DNA of 64,000 nt from Spirochaetota bacterium (lineage in GTDB: Bacteria > Spirochaetota > Spirochaetia > Treponematales > UBA12059): contig JAKLDN010000005.1 of assembly GCA_022703505.1 (NCBI GenBank), positions 1 through 64,000 on the forward strand. Direction: 5' to 3'. The notes beneath the pieces are model-generated. The model saw nothing but the letters and a program-made list of their open reading frames with translations, did not search any database and had not been told where the DNA came from. Positions 42,371-49,571 of this stretch are shown piece after piece (position 1 is the first letter of the stretch; each line of letters opens with the position of its first letter). The position numbers were made by a program, and so were the translations under genes.

Positions 42371-42924
42371 AGAACAGACCCTGGAACCTCGCGGCGTCCG
42401 CCCTCTTCGCGGCCCTGATCTCCGCGGGCGCCCTCTTCTCCCTGCCCCTGCCGCCGCCTTTGCCCCCCGTGTCCCCGGCGGTCTTCTTCGTCCTCCTGGC
42501 GGGACTGGTCCTGGGTCCCGCCGGGGCGGGGGCTTCCGCGGGGATCTACCTGCTCCTGGGCTCCCTGGGCCTGCCCGTGTTCGCCAACGGGGCGGGGGGA
42601 CTGGGGCACTTCCTGGGGCCCACGGGGGGCTTCCTGGCAGGATACCTGGCCGCGGCCCTGGTGACCGGGGCCCTGGCCGACCGGAAGCGCTGGGGCGCGG
42701 GGCGATCCTTCCTGGCCGCCGTGGCCGGGGTCCTGGCCTTGTACGCCCTGGGCCTTCCCTGGATGCGGCAGGTCCTGGCGGCCAAGTTGGCCACCCTGGC
42801 CGCGGCGGCGGCCCTGATGCTCCCGTACTTCATCGGGGACCTGGTCAAGGCCGCCGCGGCTGCCCTCCTCGTCCGCGCCTTGAAGCCCGTACTGGAGCGG
42901 CACTTCCCCCGGGAGGACCTGTGA
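42367..42924 (+). CDS. bioY: Biotin ECF transporter substrate-binding component BioY
   Basis: 185-aa integral membrane S component that binds biotin with high affinity. Six hydrophobic segments are seen. Family features are FVLLAGLVLGPAGAGASAGI and LLLGSLGLPVFANGAGGLGH, followed by GPTGGFLAGYLAAALVTG, matching the BioY GxxGLPVFxxGxxGxxxxxGPTGGY(F)L signature. The start is TTG at 42367 overlapping the birA stop (TTGA), with GAAGGAGAGG upstream. Operon order birA-bioY-bioM-bioN and the BirA site make the substrate assignment firm. Confidence 0.95.
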   Translation: MKNRPWNLAASALFAALISAGALFSLPLPPPLPPVSPAVFFVLLAGLVLGPAGAGASAGIYLLLGSLGLPVFANGAGGLGHFLGPTGGFLAGYLAAALVTGALADRKRWGAGRSFLAAVAGVLALYALGLPWMRQVLAAKLATLAAAAALMLPYFIGDLVKAAAAALLVRALKPVLERHFPREDL

Positions 42925-43667
42925 GGCTGGAGGCCCGCGGCCTGGTGCGGATCTTCCCGGACGGCACCCGGGCCCTGGACGGGGCGGACCTGGAGCTCCG
43001 GACGCCCTGCTTCATGGTCCTGTCCGGGCCCAACGGGAGCGGCAAGACCGTCCTGGCCCGGCATTTCGTGGGCCTTGAGAAGCCCCAGGCCGGGGCCGTC
43101 CTGGTCGACGGGGTCCCCGTGGAGCGGTGCCTGGCGGAGACCCGGCGCCGGGTGGGCTTCGTGTTCCAGGAGCCGGAGCACCAGATCCTGGGGATCACCG
43201 CCGGGGAGGACGTGGAGTTCGGGATCCGCGTAAGAGTCCCGGACCGGGGGGAGCGCCGCCGCCGGGCGCTCCGGGCCCTCCGGGACGCGGGCCTGGCCGG
43301 GTCGGAGGATCGCCTGGCCTCGTCCCTCTCGGGGGGCCAGAAGCGTCGCCTGGCCGTGGCCTCCGCCCTGGTCTCGGACCCGGAGCTGGTCATCCTGGAC
43401 GAGCCCTTCAACGGCCTGGACCCGGCGGGGGCCTCGGGGCTCCTGCGGATGCTCCTTTCGCTCCGGGATCGGGGAGTGGGGATCCTCCTGGTGACCCACG
43501 ACCTGGAGAAGTGCCTGGCCCACGCGGACCGCCTGGCGGTCCTGGACTCCGGTCGGGTGGCCGCGGACGGCCCTCCCGCGGAGCTCTGGGACCGGCTTCC
43601 GTCCCTGGGCCTCCGACGGCCGCCGGGAGGGTCCGGGCGGCTGGAGGAGATGACATGGCTGGATTGA
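42921..43667 (+). CDS. bioM: Biotin ECF transporter ATPase BioM
   Basis: 248-aa energy-coupling ATPase. Walker A is GPNGSGKT (about 36-43). The Q-loop region is VGFVFQEPEHQILGITAGED, where FQxPExQ is typical of ECF ATPases. The signature is LSGGQKRR, and Walker B is LVILDEPFNGLD, followed by the switch VTHD. The GTG start overlaps the bioY stop. As the only ATPase here it would form a homodimer beneath BioN and BioY. Confidence 0.95.
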   Translation: MRLEARGLVRIFPDGTRALDGADLELRTPCFMVLSGPNGSGKTVLARHFVGLEKPQAGAVLVDGVPVERCLAETRRRVGFVFQEPEHQILGITAGEDVEFGIRVRVPDRGERRRRALRALRDAGLAGSEDRLASSLSGGQKRRLAVASALVSDPELVILDEPFNGLDPAGASGLLRMLLSLRDRGVGILLVTHDLEKCLAHADRLAVLDSGRVAADGPPAELWDRLPSLGLRRPPGGSGRLEEMTWLD

Positions 43668-44335
43668 ACGGCCGCCCCGCCGCCTTCCCATCGGACTACC
43701 GCGCCCGCTTAGCCCTCTACCTGGCCCTGCAGGCCGCTGTCTTCCTGGCCCCCGGGCCGACCATCCTCCTGCCCGCCGCCGTCGTCGCGGTCCTGGGAGC
43801 CCGGGCGGGGGTGGACTGGGGACGGTGGCTGGTCCGACTAGGTCCCCTGCTGGGAATGATCCTCCTGCCCGCCCTGGCGGGCTTGCCGGAGGCCTGGCCG
43901 GTTCGGGCCGAGGGAGCCGCCTTCCTGGCCGCCTGGTCGCCGGGTCTGCGAAGGAGCCTGGCCTTCCTGCTGGTCCTGGCCTCGGCGGAATGGCTTTCCC
44001 GGACCACCCGGGTCGACGAAATCCGGGATACCCTGGAAGGCCTGCTCGGCCCCCTGGGACCCCGGGGACGGCGGGCGGCTCTGGCCGCGGCCCTGACCCT
44101 GGGATTCCTGCCCTGGGCGCGGTACGAGCTGGCCCGGGCGGACGAGGCCGCCCGCCTCCGGGGTTCGGACCCCCGGCGCGGTCCCCTGAGGCACCTGGCC
44201 GTCCTGGGGATACCCCTGACGGCCCGTCTGCTGGAAAAGGCGCGCCTAAGCTCGGAGGCCCTGGCCCTGCGGGATGCGGATCCGGACCCGGGCGCCTCGA
44301 ACCTTGCCAGGAGCCCCCGCAGGTTCTACAGTTAG
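43655..44335 (+). CDS. bioN: Biotin ECF transporter transmembrane component BioN
   Basis: 226-aa T component. N-terminal membrane helices (LALYLALQAAVFLAPGPTIL, then PAAVVAVLGA) are followed by two further hydrophobic segments. The cytoplasmic coupling helices show the paired Ala-Arg-Gly-like motifs ADEAARLRG and SEALALRDAD, the second in a weakened form. It links BioM ATP hydrolysis to BioY toppling. The ATG lies 11 bp inside bioM with GGAGGAG upstream. The gene ends the operon; no terminator with a T tract is visible in the 16 nt before the next gene. Confidence 0.88.
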   Translation: MAGLNGRPAAFPSDYRARLALYLALQAAVFLAPGPTILLPAAVVAVLGARAGVDWGRWLVRLGPLLGMILLPALAGLPEAWPVRAEGAAFLAAWSPGLRRSLAFLLVLASAEWLSRTTRVDEIRDTLEGLLGPLGPRGRRAALAAALTLGFLPWARYELARADEAARLRGSDPRRGPLRHLAVLGIPLTARLLEKARLSSEALALRDADPDPGASNLARSPRRFYS

Positions 44336-44351
44336 GGGATAGGAGTCTTCC

Positions 44352-45248
44352 ATGCGGATATCGCGCTTCCTGGCGGCCGGGATCCTCCTGCTCGCCTCGG
44401 CGTCCGCCGCGGGCCAGACCCGGCGGGTGGCTGTCCTCCCCTTCGAGAACGACGGCCTGGCGGCGGGCGACGTCCGCGGCCTGACCCTCTTCTTCGAGAC
44501 GGCCCTGCAGAACACCAAGCTCTGTGAGATCGTGGAACAGACCAAGGTGGAGGAGATCCTCAAGGCCCACCAGTTCGTCCTGGCGGACTTCAACGACCCC
44601 GCCAAGGCCGTGGCCATCGGCAAGCTCGTACCGGCGAATACGATCGCCCTGGGCGCCGCGGGGAAGCTCGGGGGCCGTCCCTACCTGAACGTCAAGCTCA
44701 TCGACCTGGTGAGCGGCACCGTGGTGGCCGCCCGCAACGTGACCGCCGCCAGCGTCGAGGCCCTGACCTCGGAATTGAACGCCCTGGCCGCGGGGATCAT
44801 GGGCAGTCCGTCCTCCTCCCTCGCCTCACCGCCCGAGACCTCGCGCCCCGGACCTCCCGTACCCCTGACCGCGGTGCCCAGGGTGGGCCGCTCCCAGCTC
44901 TCGATGTTCGAGAGCGGCCCGGGCATCCCCCCGCCGGAATCCCGGATCTACGCCGTGACCTTCTTCACCGCCTACACCCGCTTCATCAACTGGGACCTCT
45001 TCCTGGAGTTTTCCGCCCCGGTATCGCGGAGCATGACCCTGCCCGTGGACGCGACCATACTCCGCTCCAACGGCACGGTGCTCACGGTCCAGAGCCTGAC
45101 GGCGAACCTAGAGTCCGGCTGGAACTGGTTCCGGATGTGGAACGGCTGGGGGGCTCCCAACCCGTACAACTGGGCTCCGGACACCTACACACTCCGGGTG
45201 ACCCTGGGCGGAGTGCCCGTGGCGACGACCACCTTCGTGGTGCGGTAA
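44352..45248 (+). CDS. Exported CsgG/LpoB-like protein with C-terminal beta domain
   Basis: 298-aa protein with a signal peptide (MRISRFLAAGILLLASASAA). The first domain matches the CsgG/TolB-N/LpoB fold: RRVAVLPFENDGLAAGDVRG, FFETALQNTKLCEIVEQTKV, then GKLVPANTIALGAAGKLGG and YLNVKLIDLVSGTVVAARNV. A Ser/Pro linker (about 155-185) leads to a separate beta-rich domain with many aromatics (WNWFRMWNGWGAPNPYNWAP). Proteins of this fold act in outer-membrane assemblies or as peptidoglycan-synthase activators. There is no lipobox. It follows bioN by 16 nt but is unlikely to be part of biotin uptake. Confidence 0.78.
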   Translation: MRISRFLAAGILLLASASAAGQTRRVAVLPFENDGLAAGDVRGLTLFFETALQNTKLCEIVEQTKVEEILKAHQFVLADFNDPAKAVAIGKLVPANTIALGAAGKLGGRPYLNVKLIDLVSGTVVAARNVTAASVEALTSELNALAAGIMGSPSSSLASPPETSRPGPPVPLTAVPRVGRSQLSMFESGPGIPPPESRIYAVTFFTAYTRFINWDLFLEFSAPVSRSMTLPVDATILRSNGTVLTVQSLTANLESGWNWFRMWNGWGAPNPYNWAPDTYTLRVTLGGVPVATTTFVVR

Positions 45249-45288
45249 GCTCCAAGAAGGCACCGCGGACCGGGCGGACGGCTGCCGC

Positions 45289-45316
45289 TTGCGCCGGAAC
45301 TCGAAACGACTACACT
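45289..45316 (+). promoter_or_regulatory. Promoter of the small secreted protein gene
   Basis: TTGCGC (45289-45294), 16 nt, TACACT (45311-45316), 72 nt before the ATG at 45389. The -35 is identical to those at 45811 and 48928. Confidence 0.5.
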
Positions 45317-45388
45317 TGAAGACGACATGTCCGGGCCCGCCCCGAGGGCGCCCGGTGTATCCCATCTTCGATCCATGAGGAGCAGACC

Positions 45389-45757
45389 ATGAAACGCTTC
45401 GCCCTGACCGCCCTCATCCTGGCCCTGGCCCTGGCCCCCGCCGCGGCCCAGGGCATCGACCTAGGCAACTTCCCGCTGGGAAGCTGGCTGGACGCCAACT
45501 ACGACGCCGTATGGGAGTTCAGCTCCGGGAACATCCGCATCCTGTCCCCCGCCGGGGACGTCCTCTTCGACTTCGGCGCGGCGGGCGTCCAGAACTTCAA
45601 GGTCGGTGCGGGGGGCGACGGTCCCTTCATCACCTTCGCCTGCGAGGCCGCCGGGCGGACCTACAAGATCACCAAGCCGCTGACCAAGTCCTCAGCGGTC
45701 CTGGAGATCCAGCGCCCGAACCTCGCGGACTACAAGGTGGAGATGCCGAAGAAGTAA
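45389..45757 (+). CDS. Small secreted protein, unknown
   Basis: 122-aa protein with a signal peptide (MKRFALTALILALALAPAAA). The mature part of about 100 residues is a compact beta-rich domain: FPLGSWLDANYDAVWEFSSG, NIRILSPAGDVLFDFG, TYKITKPLTKSSAVLEI. It looks like a lipocalin-like small barrel or a periplasmic assay-type fold, but I recognise no family. The ATG follows GAGGAG. It has its own promoter and is followed by a terminator, so it is a single-gene unit. Confidence 0.75.
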   Translation: MKRFALTALILALALAPAAAQGIDLGNFPLGSWLDANYDAVWEFSSGNIRILSPAGDVLFDFGAAGVQNFKVGAGGDGPFITFACEAAGRTYKITKPLTKSSAVLEIQRPNLADYKVEMPKK

Positions 45758-45766
45758 GCCGGCGCG

Positions 45767-45799
45767 GGCGGCCCGCCGAGGAGGGGGCCGCCGCTTTTT
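45767..45799 (+). terminator. Rho-independent terminator
   Basis: GGCGGCCC (45767-45774) pairs with GGGCCGCC (45785-45792) and is followed by GC and five T residues (45795-45799), 10 nt after the small secreted protein stop. Confidence 0.8.
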
Positions 45800-45810
45800 C
45801 CGGCTCCACG

Positions 45811-45839
45811 TTGCGCCCGCGTCGATCGGGTGATACGAT
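45811..45839 (+). promoter_or_regulatory. Promoter of the H1-like/tail-fibre fusion gene
   Basis: TTGCGC (45811-45816), 17 nt, TACGAT (45834-45839), 71 nt upstream of the ATG. The promoter and leader are repeated almost unchanged at 48928-49029. Confidence 0.65.
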
Positions 45840-45910
45840 TTCCCCGACGTCGCGGCGGTTCCCGCCCGGGGCGGCCGAGACGATCCATCCGGAAAACAAA
45901 GGAGAACGTC

Positions 45911-47461
45911 ATGGCCGCCACCAAGAAACCCTCGAAGGCACCCCCAGCCTCTGCAAAACCGAAGACCGGCAAGAAGCCGGCCGCCGCGCCCCCGGTAAGC
46001 AAAGCCGCCTCGAAGACGGCCAAGCCCGCGCCGAAACAGTCGGCCAGGCCGACCGCAAAGAAACCGACGGCCGCAGCATCCAAGACCGCTCCGCGGAAGC
46101 CCCTTCCGGAATCCGTGATCCCGATCCCCGGCACTGCCCCGGACGTACCCGCCCAGATCGTCGCGTTCCTGGAGAAGTTCGACGCCCTGAAGGCCGGCAA
46201 GACCTGGGCCGTGAAGGCCGCAGCCCTGATCGAGAAGATCCCCGCGGCCCTGTTCGGCGAGTTCGAGGATGCCCTGGACCTGGAGACGCCCCTTTCCACG
46301 GGCAAGATCCCCCTGCACCTGATCGACCCTAAAACGGCCAAGACGGCCGCCGCCAAGACCGGCAAGGGGACGATCCCCGCGCCCCGGCCCTCCCCCAAGA
46401 CCTTCGGGACCGCCATCCTCGGAAACAAGATCGGCCGGGAGGAGTTGGTGGAACTCGTGGAGCGCCTGCGCTGGTGCCTCTGCTGCTGCCACTGCTGGCC
46501 CTGCCGACCCTGGCCCTTCTGCAGGATCTGCCGGTGGCGCCTGGTCAAGGTGAGCAGCACGGCGGATTCCGGCTGGGTCTATCACCTCAACTTCAAGAAC
46601 GCGTCGGCCGCCATCGCGGACCGGGTGGCGGAAATCTCCTGCCCGTCCGGAGGATCCTCGGGCGGCCCCTGGGCTCCCCAGGTCTGGAACGCGTCGACCC
46701 CGGCCGCCGAGGCCCCGGTCGGATATGCCGAGGCGGGCCACGATCACGACGGGGTCTACTCCGCCACCGGGCACAACCACGACGCGGCGTACGCGCCGAA
46801 ACAGAAGAGCGGGGCGGATATCAAGTACGCCGAGATCGACGCGCCCGTGGGGCAGACCGTCAAGTTGAGGGACAAGGCTACATCGCCCTCCCCCGCGGAC
46901 GTGACGGTCAGCCTGTCGGGGCACAACCATGATACGGCGTACGCGGCGGCCGGGCACAATCACGATACGGCGTATGCGGCCGCCGGGCACAACCACAATA
47001 CGGTGTATGCTGCTGCCGGACATAACCATGACTCTTCCTACGCGGCAGCCGGACACAACCACGATTCAGCGTACGCGGCGGCGAGCCACGACAACACAAG
47101 CCATACGAAGAAGTACTTCTCCCGAACGAACCTGATCATGAAGGCGAACCCGGACACCACGTTGGACGCGGGACACTACTGGGTTAAGATTCAACTCAGC
47201 TTGCCGGTGGGGTTTGCCCCGGGCACGAGCAATTGGGCCGAGTGCGTCTCCGGGGTATGTATGGATCCGACCATGGCCGCCGCCCCCCTGGACCTCCAAG
47301 CCGTTTCGCCGACGATCATCACGGAGTTGGAGGGCGGAGTAAACGTGCCCAAGCTCAAGTTCCGCCTCACGGATTCCGGCGGAACCGACTACCGGAAAAA
47401 CAACGGTATCTGGGCAGGCAAGCTCGTCGTGGTTACCGTGGCGGCGCCCGTCACGGACTGA
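45911..47461 (+). CDS. Histone-H1-like N-terminus fused to a Cys-rich segment and GHxH tail-fibre-like repeats
   Basis: 516-aa mosaic protein with no signal peptide. Residues 1-65 are a Lys/Ala/Pro-rich H1/HctB-like tail. A folded helical part follows (about 75-185). Residues 189-207 are a cysteine cluster, CLCCCHCWPCRPWPFCRIC, with 8 Cys in 19. From about residue 275, and densely at 337-392, an 11-residue repeat of the form GHNHDTAYAAA occurs at least five times. It resembles the His-x-His metal-binding repeats that trimerise phage tail fibres. The last 115 residues are a beta-rich head ending LVVVTVAAPVTD. The repeats suggest a trimeric fibre; the basic tail suggests binding to DNA or another polyanion. 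Function unknown. Confidence 0.82.
   Translation: MAATKKPSKAPPASAKPKTGKKPAAAPPVSKAASKTAKPAPKQSARPTAKKPTAAASKTAPRKPLPESVIPIPGTAPDVPAQIVAFLEKFDALKAGKTWAVKAAALIEKIPAALFGEFEDALDLETPLSTGKIPLHLIDPKTAKTAAAKTGKGTIPAPRPSPKTFGTAILGNKIGREELVELVERLRWCLCCCHCWPCRPWPFCRICRWRLVKVSSTADSGWVYHLNFKNASAAIADRVAEISCPSGGSSGGPWAPQVWNASTPAAEAPVGYAEAGHDHDGVYSATGHNHDAAYAPKQKSGADIKYAEIDAPVGQTVKLRDKATSPSPADVTVSLSGHNHDTAYAAAGHNHDTAYAAAGHNHNTVYAAAGHNHDSSYAAAGHNHDSAYAAASHDNTSHTKKYFSRTNLIMKANPDTTLDAGHYWVKIQLSLPVGFAPGTSNWAECVSGVCMDPTMAAAPLDLQAVSPTIITELEGGVNVPKLKFRLTDSGGTDYRKNNGIWAGKLVVVTVAAPVTD
46919..47083 (+). repeat. 33-bp tandem coding repeat (GHNHD motif)
   Basis: Five consecutive 33-bp units encode GHNHDTAYAAA-type 11-mers with small variations (GHNHNTVYAAA, GHNHDSSYAAA). 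Two more degenerate units lie upstream (GHDHDGVYSAT, GHNHDAAYA). Confidence 0.85.
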
Positions 47462-47467
47462 ATCCCA

Positions 47468-48718
47468 TCAGGGGGTGAAACGGTAGATCGTATTCACCGG
47501 TGGTGAGGACATGGAAACGAGTCCGCCGGAGACGTAGACATACCCCCCCGAGCTCGCGGCCGCGGGATAATCCAAGGCCGCGGGCATCGTGAAGTCCTGG
47601 GACTCCCCCTCCGAATCCGAGTATTTCCTTACCGCGGCAGAGATACCGATTACATACCCTCCGAAGAGGTATACGTTTCCCAGGTCGGCGGCAGAGGCGA
47701 ATCGGTACGACGAAGTAGTCAGATCCGTAAGATCCGATATGGAAGGGCCGGACGGATCGAAGGAGCCTACGTCCTTCGTCGACATGGATCCGCCGACAAG
47801 GAGGATTCCCGCTCCAATTGGGACAGCCTGAAAGTAGGTGCGGTCCGAGTACAATCCCGACGAAAGTGTAACGGCGGCCGGATCGGACCCCGGTGAGTAT
47901 GCGTAGATTGTATCTAAGGAACCGACGCCACTGTCTCCGGGGAATATGTAGATGACACCGCCAGAAACCGCAGCGCAAAGGTTGTCTATAGCCACGGGCA
48001 GCTCGTCGGTGACAGTTGTCCAGTTCCCGGGGTTCTGCGTATCGAATACCTCGATTGAAGCGGAAGGGACGAGGACAGGATCAGGGTCAGGGACACCATT
48101 AACAGTTCCCCCGATGACATAGATTTTTCTGTTCAATACCGCGATTCCGAAAGCCGCGCGGGCAGAGTTCAAATCATATCCAAGATCGGAAACAACCCCG
48201 GTACCGACATCATACACCTCGCAGTCCGCCGTCATGAGTCCGAAGCTTTGATCTGTGAAGCCCCCAATGATATAGATCTTCCCATCCACTTCAACGGCGC
48301 CGTGCCCCATCCGGGCTGTCGTCAATGTAGCCGACATCTTTTTCCAGGCGAGTTCGAAGGTCCGGGATGCGACAGACGACTCCCGCAGGCCGGGTTTAAA
48401 AGCACGCGCCTTGACGGTCGTCGCATCCTCCGTCCCGGCCAGGTTGAATGGAACGGTGTATTGGTAATTAGTAGCCGAAACCGTATTCGTAGGGGTGCTT
48501 CCGTTCAGCGTGTAGTATATATCCGCGCCGCCGTTCGGATCCGTGATCGTGACGGATCGGCCTCGGGCAGGAGTCATAGAGTATCTAAAGTCCGGTTCCC
48601 CGTTGCTTATCACCGGCGGCTGGAGTGTCTCAGTCTCCACGTTGATGTTCTGGCAGGAAAGCGCCGCGGCTAGGAGGGCGAGGGCGGCGAGACCGGACGC
48701 GATGCTTCGAGTCCTCAT
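47468..48718 (-). CDS. Kelch-type beta-propeller lipoprotein with chitobiase-like domain
   Basis: 416-aa predicted lipoprotein (MRTRSIASGLAALALLAAAL then SC, Cys22). A chitobiase/beta-hexosaminidase C-terminal-type domain (CHB_HEX_C_1) covers about 30-125, with the diagnostic DPNGGADIYYTLNGSTPT. Five or six kelch-like blades follow: RMGHGAVEVDGKIYIIGGFT, RAAFGIAVLNRKIYVIGGTV, then GGVIYIF, GAGILLVGGS, GNVYLFGGYV and GGYVYVSGGLV. The gene has clearly lower GC than its neighbours. The ATG at 48718 follows AAGAGG. It is probably a surface-exposed protein for binding carbohydrate or other proteins. Confidence 0.87.
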   Translation of the reverse strand: MRTRSIASGLAALALLAAALSCQNINVETETLQPPVISNGEPDFRYSMTPARGRSVTITDPNGGADIYYTLNGSTPTNTVSATNYQYTVPFNLAGTEDATTVKARAFKPGLRESSVASRTFELAWKKMSATLTTARMGHGAVEVDGKIYIIGGFTDQSFGLMTADCEVYDVGTGVVSDLGYDLNSARAAFGIAVLNRKIYVIGGTVNGVPDPDPVLVPSASIEVFDTQNPGNWTTVTDELPVAIDNLCAAVSGGVIYIFPGDSGVGSLDTIYAYSPGSDPAAVTLSSGLYSDRTYFQAVPIGAGILLVGGSMSTKDVGSFDPSGPSISDLTDLTTSSYRFASAADLGNVYLFGGYVIGISAAVRKYSDSEGESQDFTMPAALDYPAAASSGGYVYVSGGLVSMSSPPVNTIYRFTP

Positions 48719-48927
48719 GGCTTGCCTCTTTTCTCGGATTGTTACGACAATTCTATCCCATCCCGGGGGATTTTGCACGAATCCCGCGCAGGATGCCGAC
48801 CCGCCGCATCCATCCTCTTTACCCTCGACCTACGCCGCGAAGACCGGCCGAGGTCCGTACCTTCCGAAATCGGACCGTCGAGAGTTAGTCCGCCGAAACG
48901 AGTCCTGTACGATTTCCCGCCGAAACA
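48719..48927. other. Gene-free divergent region
   Basis: Together with the leader at 48928-49029 this is a gene-free stretch of 311 nt between the kelch lipoprotein (minus) and the H1-like gene (plus). A TAGAAT box on the minus strand (near 48755) could be the -10 of the kelch gene, but I see no convincing -35. Nothing else is recognisable before the promoter at 48928. Confidence 0.4.
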
Positions 48928-48956
48928 TTGCGCCCGCGCTTGAACAGTGCTACGAT
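48928..48956 (+). promoter_or_regulatory. Promoter of the H1-like protein gene
   Basis: TTGCGC (48928-48933), 17 nt, TACGAT (48951-48956). The following leader up to the ATG at 49030 is nearly the same as 45840-45910, sharing GACGTCGCGGCG and GAGACGATCCAT blocks and the AAAGGAGA ribosome-binding site. Confidence 0.65.
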
Positions 48957-49029
48957 TCTATCGACGTCGCGGCGCAAACGCCCGGGGGGCGGCCCGAGAC
49001 GATCCATACGGAAACCAAAGGAGATGTTC

Positions 49030-49383
49030 ATGGCCGCAAGCAAACCCGCGAAGGAACCCGCAGCCGCCGCGAAACCCAAGACCGAGAAGAAACCGGCCGA
49101 GAAGAAAGCCGCGGCGCCCAAGCCCGTTGCCGTCAAGAAGCCGGCTGCCAAGCCCGCTGCCGAGAAGAAGCCCGCAGCCAAACCGGCCGCCAAGCCCGCC
49201 GCCGCCAAGAAGCCCGCAGCCAAACCGGCCGCCAAGCCCGCCGCCGCCAAGAAGCCCGCAGCCAAACCGGCCGCCAAGCCCGCCGCCGCCGACAAGCCCG
49301 TCGAGAAGAAAGCTGCGGCTCCCAAGCCCGCGGCCGCCAAGAAGCCCGTCGCCAAACCGGCTGCCAAGCCGACGGGAAAGTAA
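49030..49383 (+). CDS. Histone-H1-like Lys/Ala/Pro-rich protein
   Basis: 117-aa protein made almost only of Lys, Ala and Pro with a few Glu, Val and Thr. It begins MAASKPAKEPAAAAKPKTEK and continues in KKPAAKPAAKPAA repeats. It is homologous in its first 25 residues to the N-terminus of the fusion protein at 45911. Such proteins (H1/HctB-like, AlgP-like) bind DNA or RNA non-specifically and are intrinsically disordered. A 42-bp tandem repeat makes up the middle. The ATG follows AAAGGAGA at optimal spacing. Copy-number change in the repeat is likely among strains. Confidence 0.85.
   Translation: MAASKPAKEPAAAAKPKTEKKPAEKKAAAPKPVAVKKPAAKPAAEKKPAAKPAAKPAAAKKPAAKPAAKPAAAKKPAAKPAAKPAAADKPVEKKAAAPKPAAAKKPVAKPAAKPTGK
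49165..49290 (+). repeat. 42-bp tandem coding repeat, three units
   Basis: Units start at 49165, 49207 and 49249, each encoding KKPAAKPAAKPAAA. A degenerate unit follows at 49291. Confidence 0.9.
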
Positions 49384-49396
49384 GTTCCCCAGGCAA

Positions 49397-49422
49397 AGCC
49401 GGGTGCCCGCACGGACCCGGCT
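49397..49422 (+). terminator. Hairpin after the H1-like gene
   Basis: AGCCGGGT (49397-49404) pairs with ACCCGGCT (49415-49422) around a 10-nt loop, 13 nt after the stop. There is only a weak T-rich tail (GCCTGTATCCTT). Confidence 0.45.
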
Positions 49423-49432
49423 GCCTGTATCC

Positions 49433-49461
49433 TTGACACCCGCGCCCCGATGGGCGATCCT
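49433..49461 (+). promoter_or_regulatory. Candidate promoter for the DUF362 redox operon
   Basis: A perfect TTGACA (49433-49438) is followed after 17 nt by GATCCT (49456-49461), about 110 nt upstream of the GTG start. The -10 is weak. Confidence 0.4.
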
Positions 49462-49571
49462 GGATATTCCCGACGACCACGCTCGGGTATTCGGCGGCGC
49501 GCAAGCCGGTCCGGCGTGCTCCTGAACAGAGCGCCCCGCTCGGCCGCCCGCGCCGTTCCCGGAGGTTCCCC

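Noticed and set aside
46919-47083. HNH nuclease suggested by the His-Asn-His pattern
   Set aside because: The motif is an 11-residue tandem repeat GHNHDTAYAAA without the beta-beta-alpha metal fold; it fits tail-fibre repeats.
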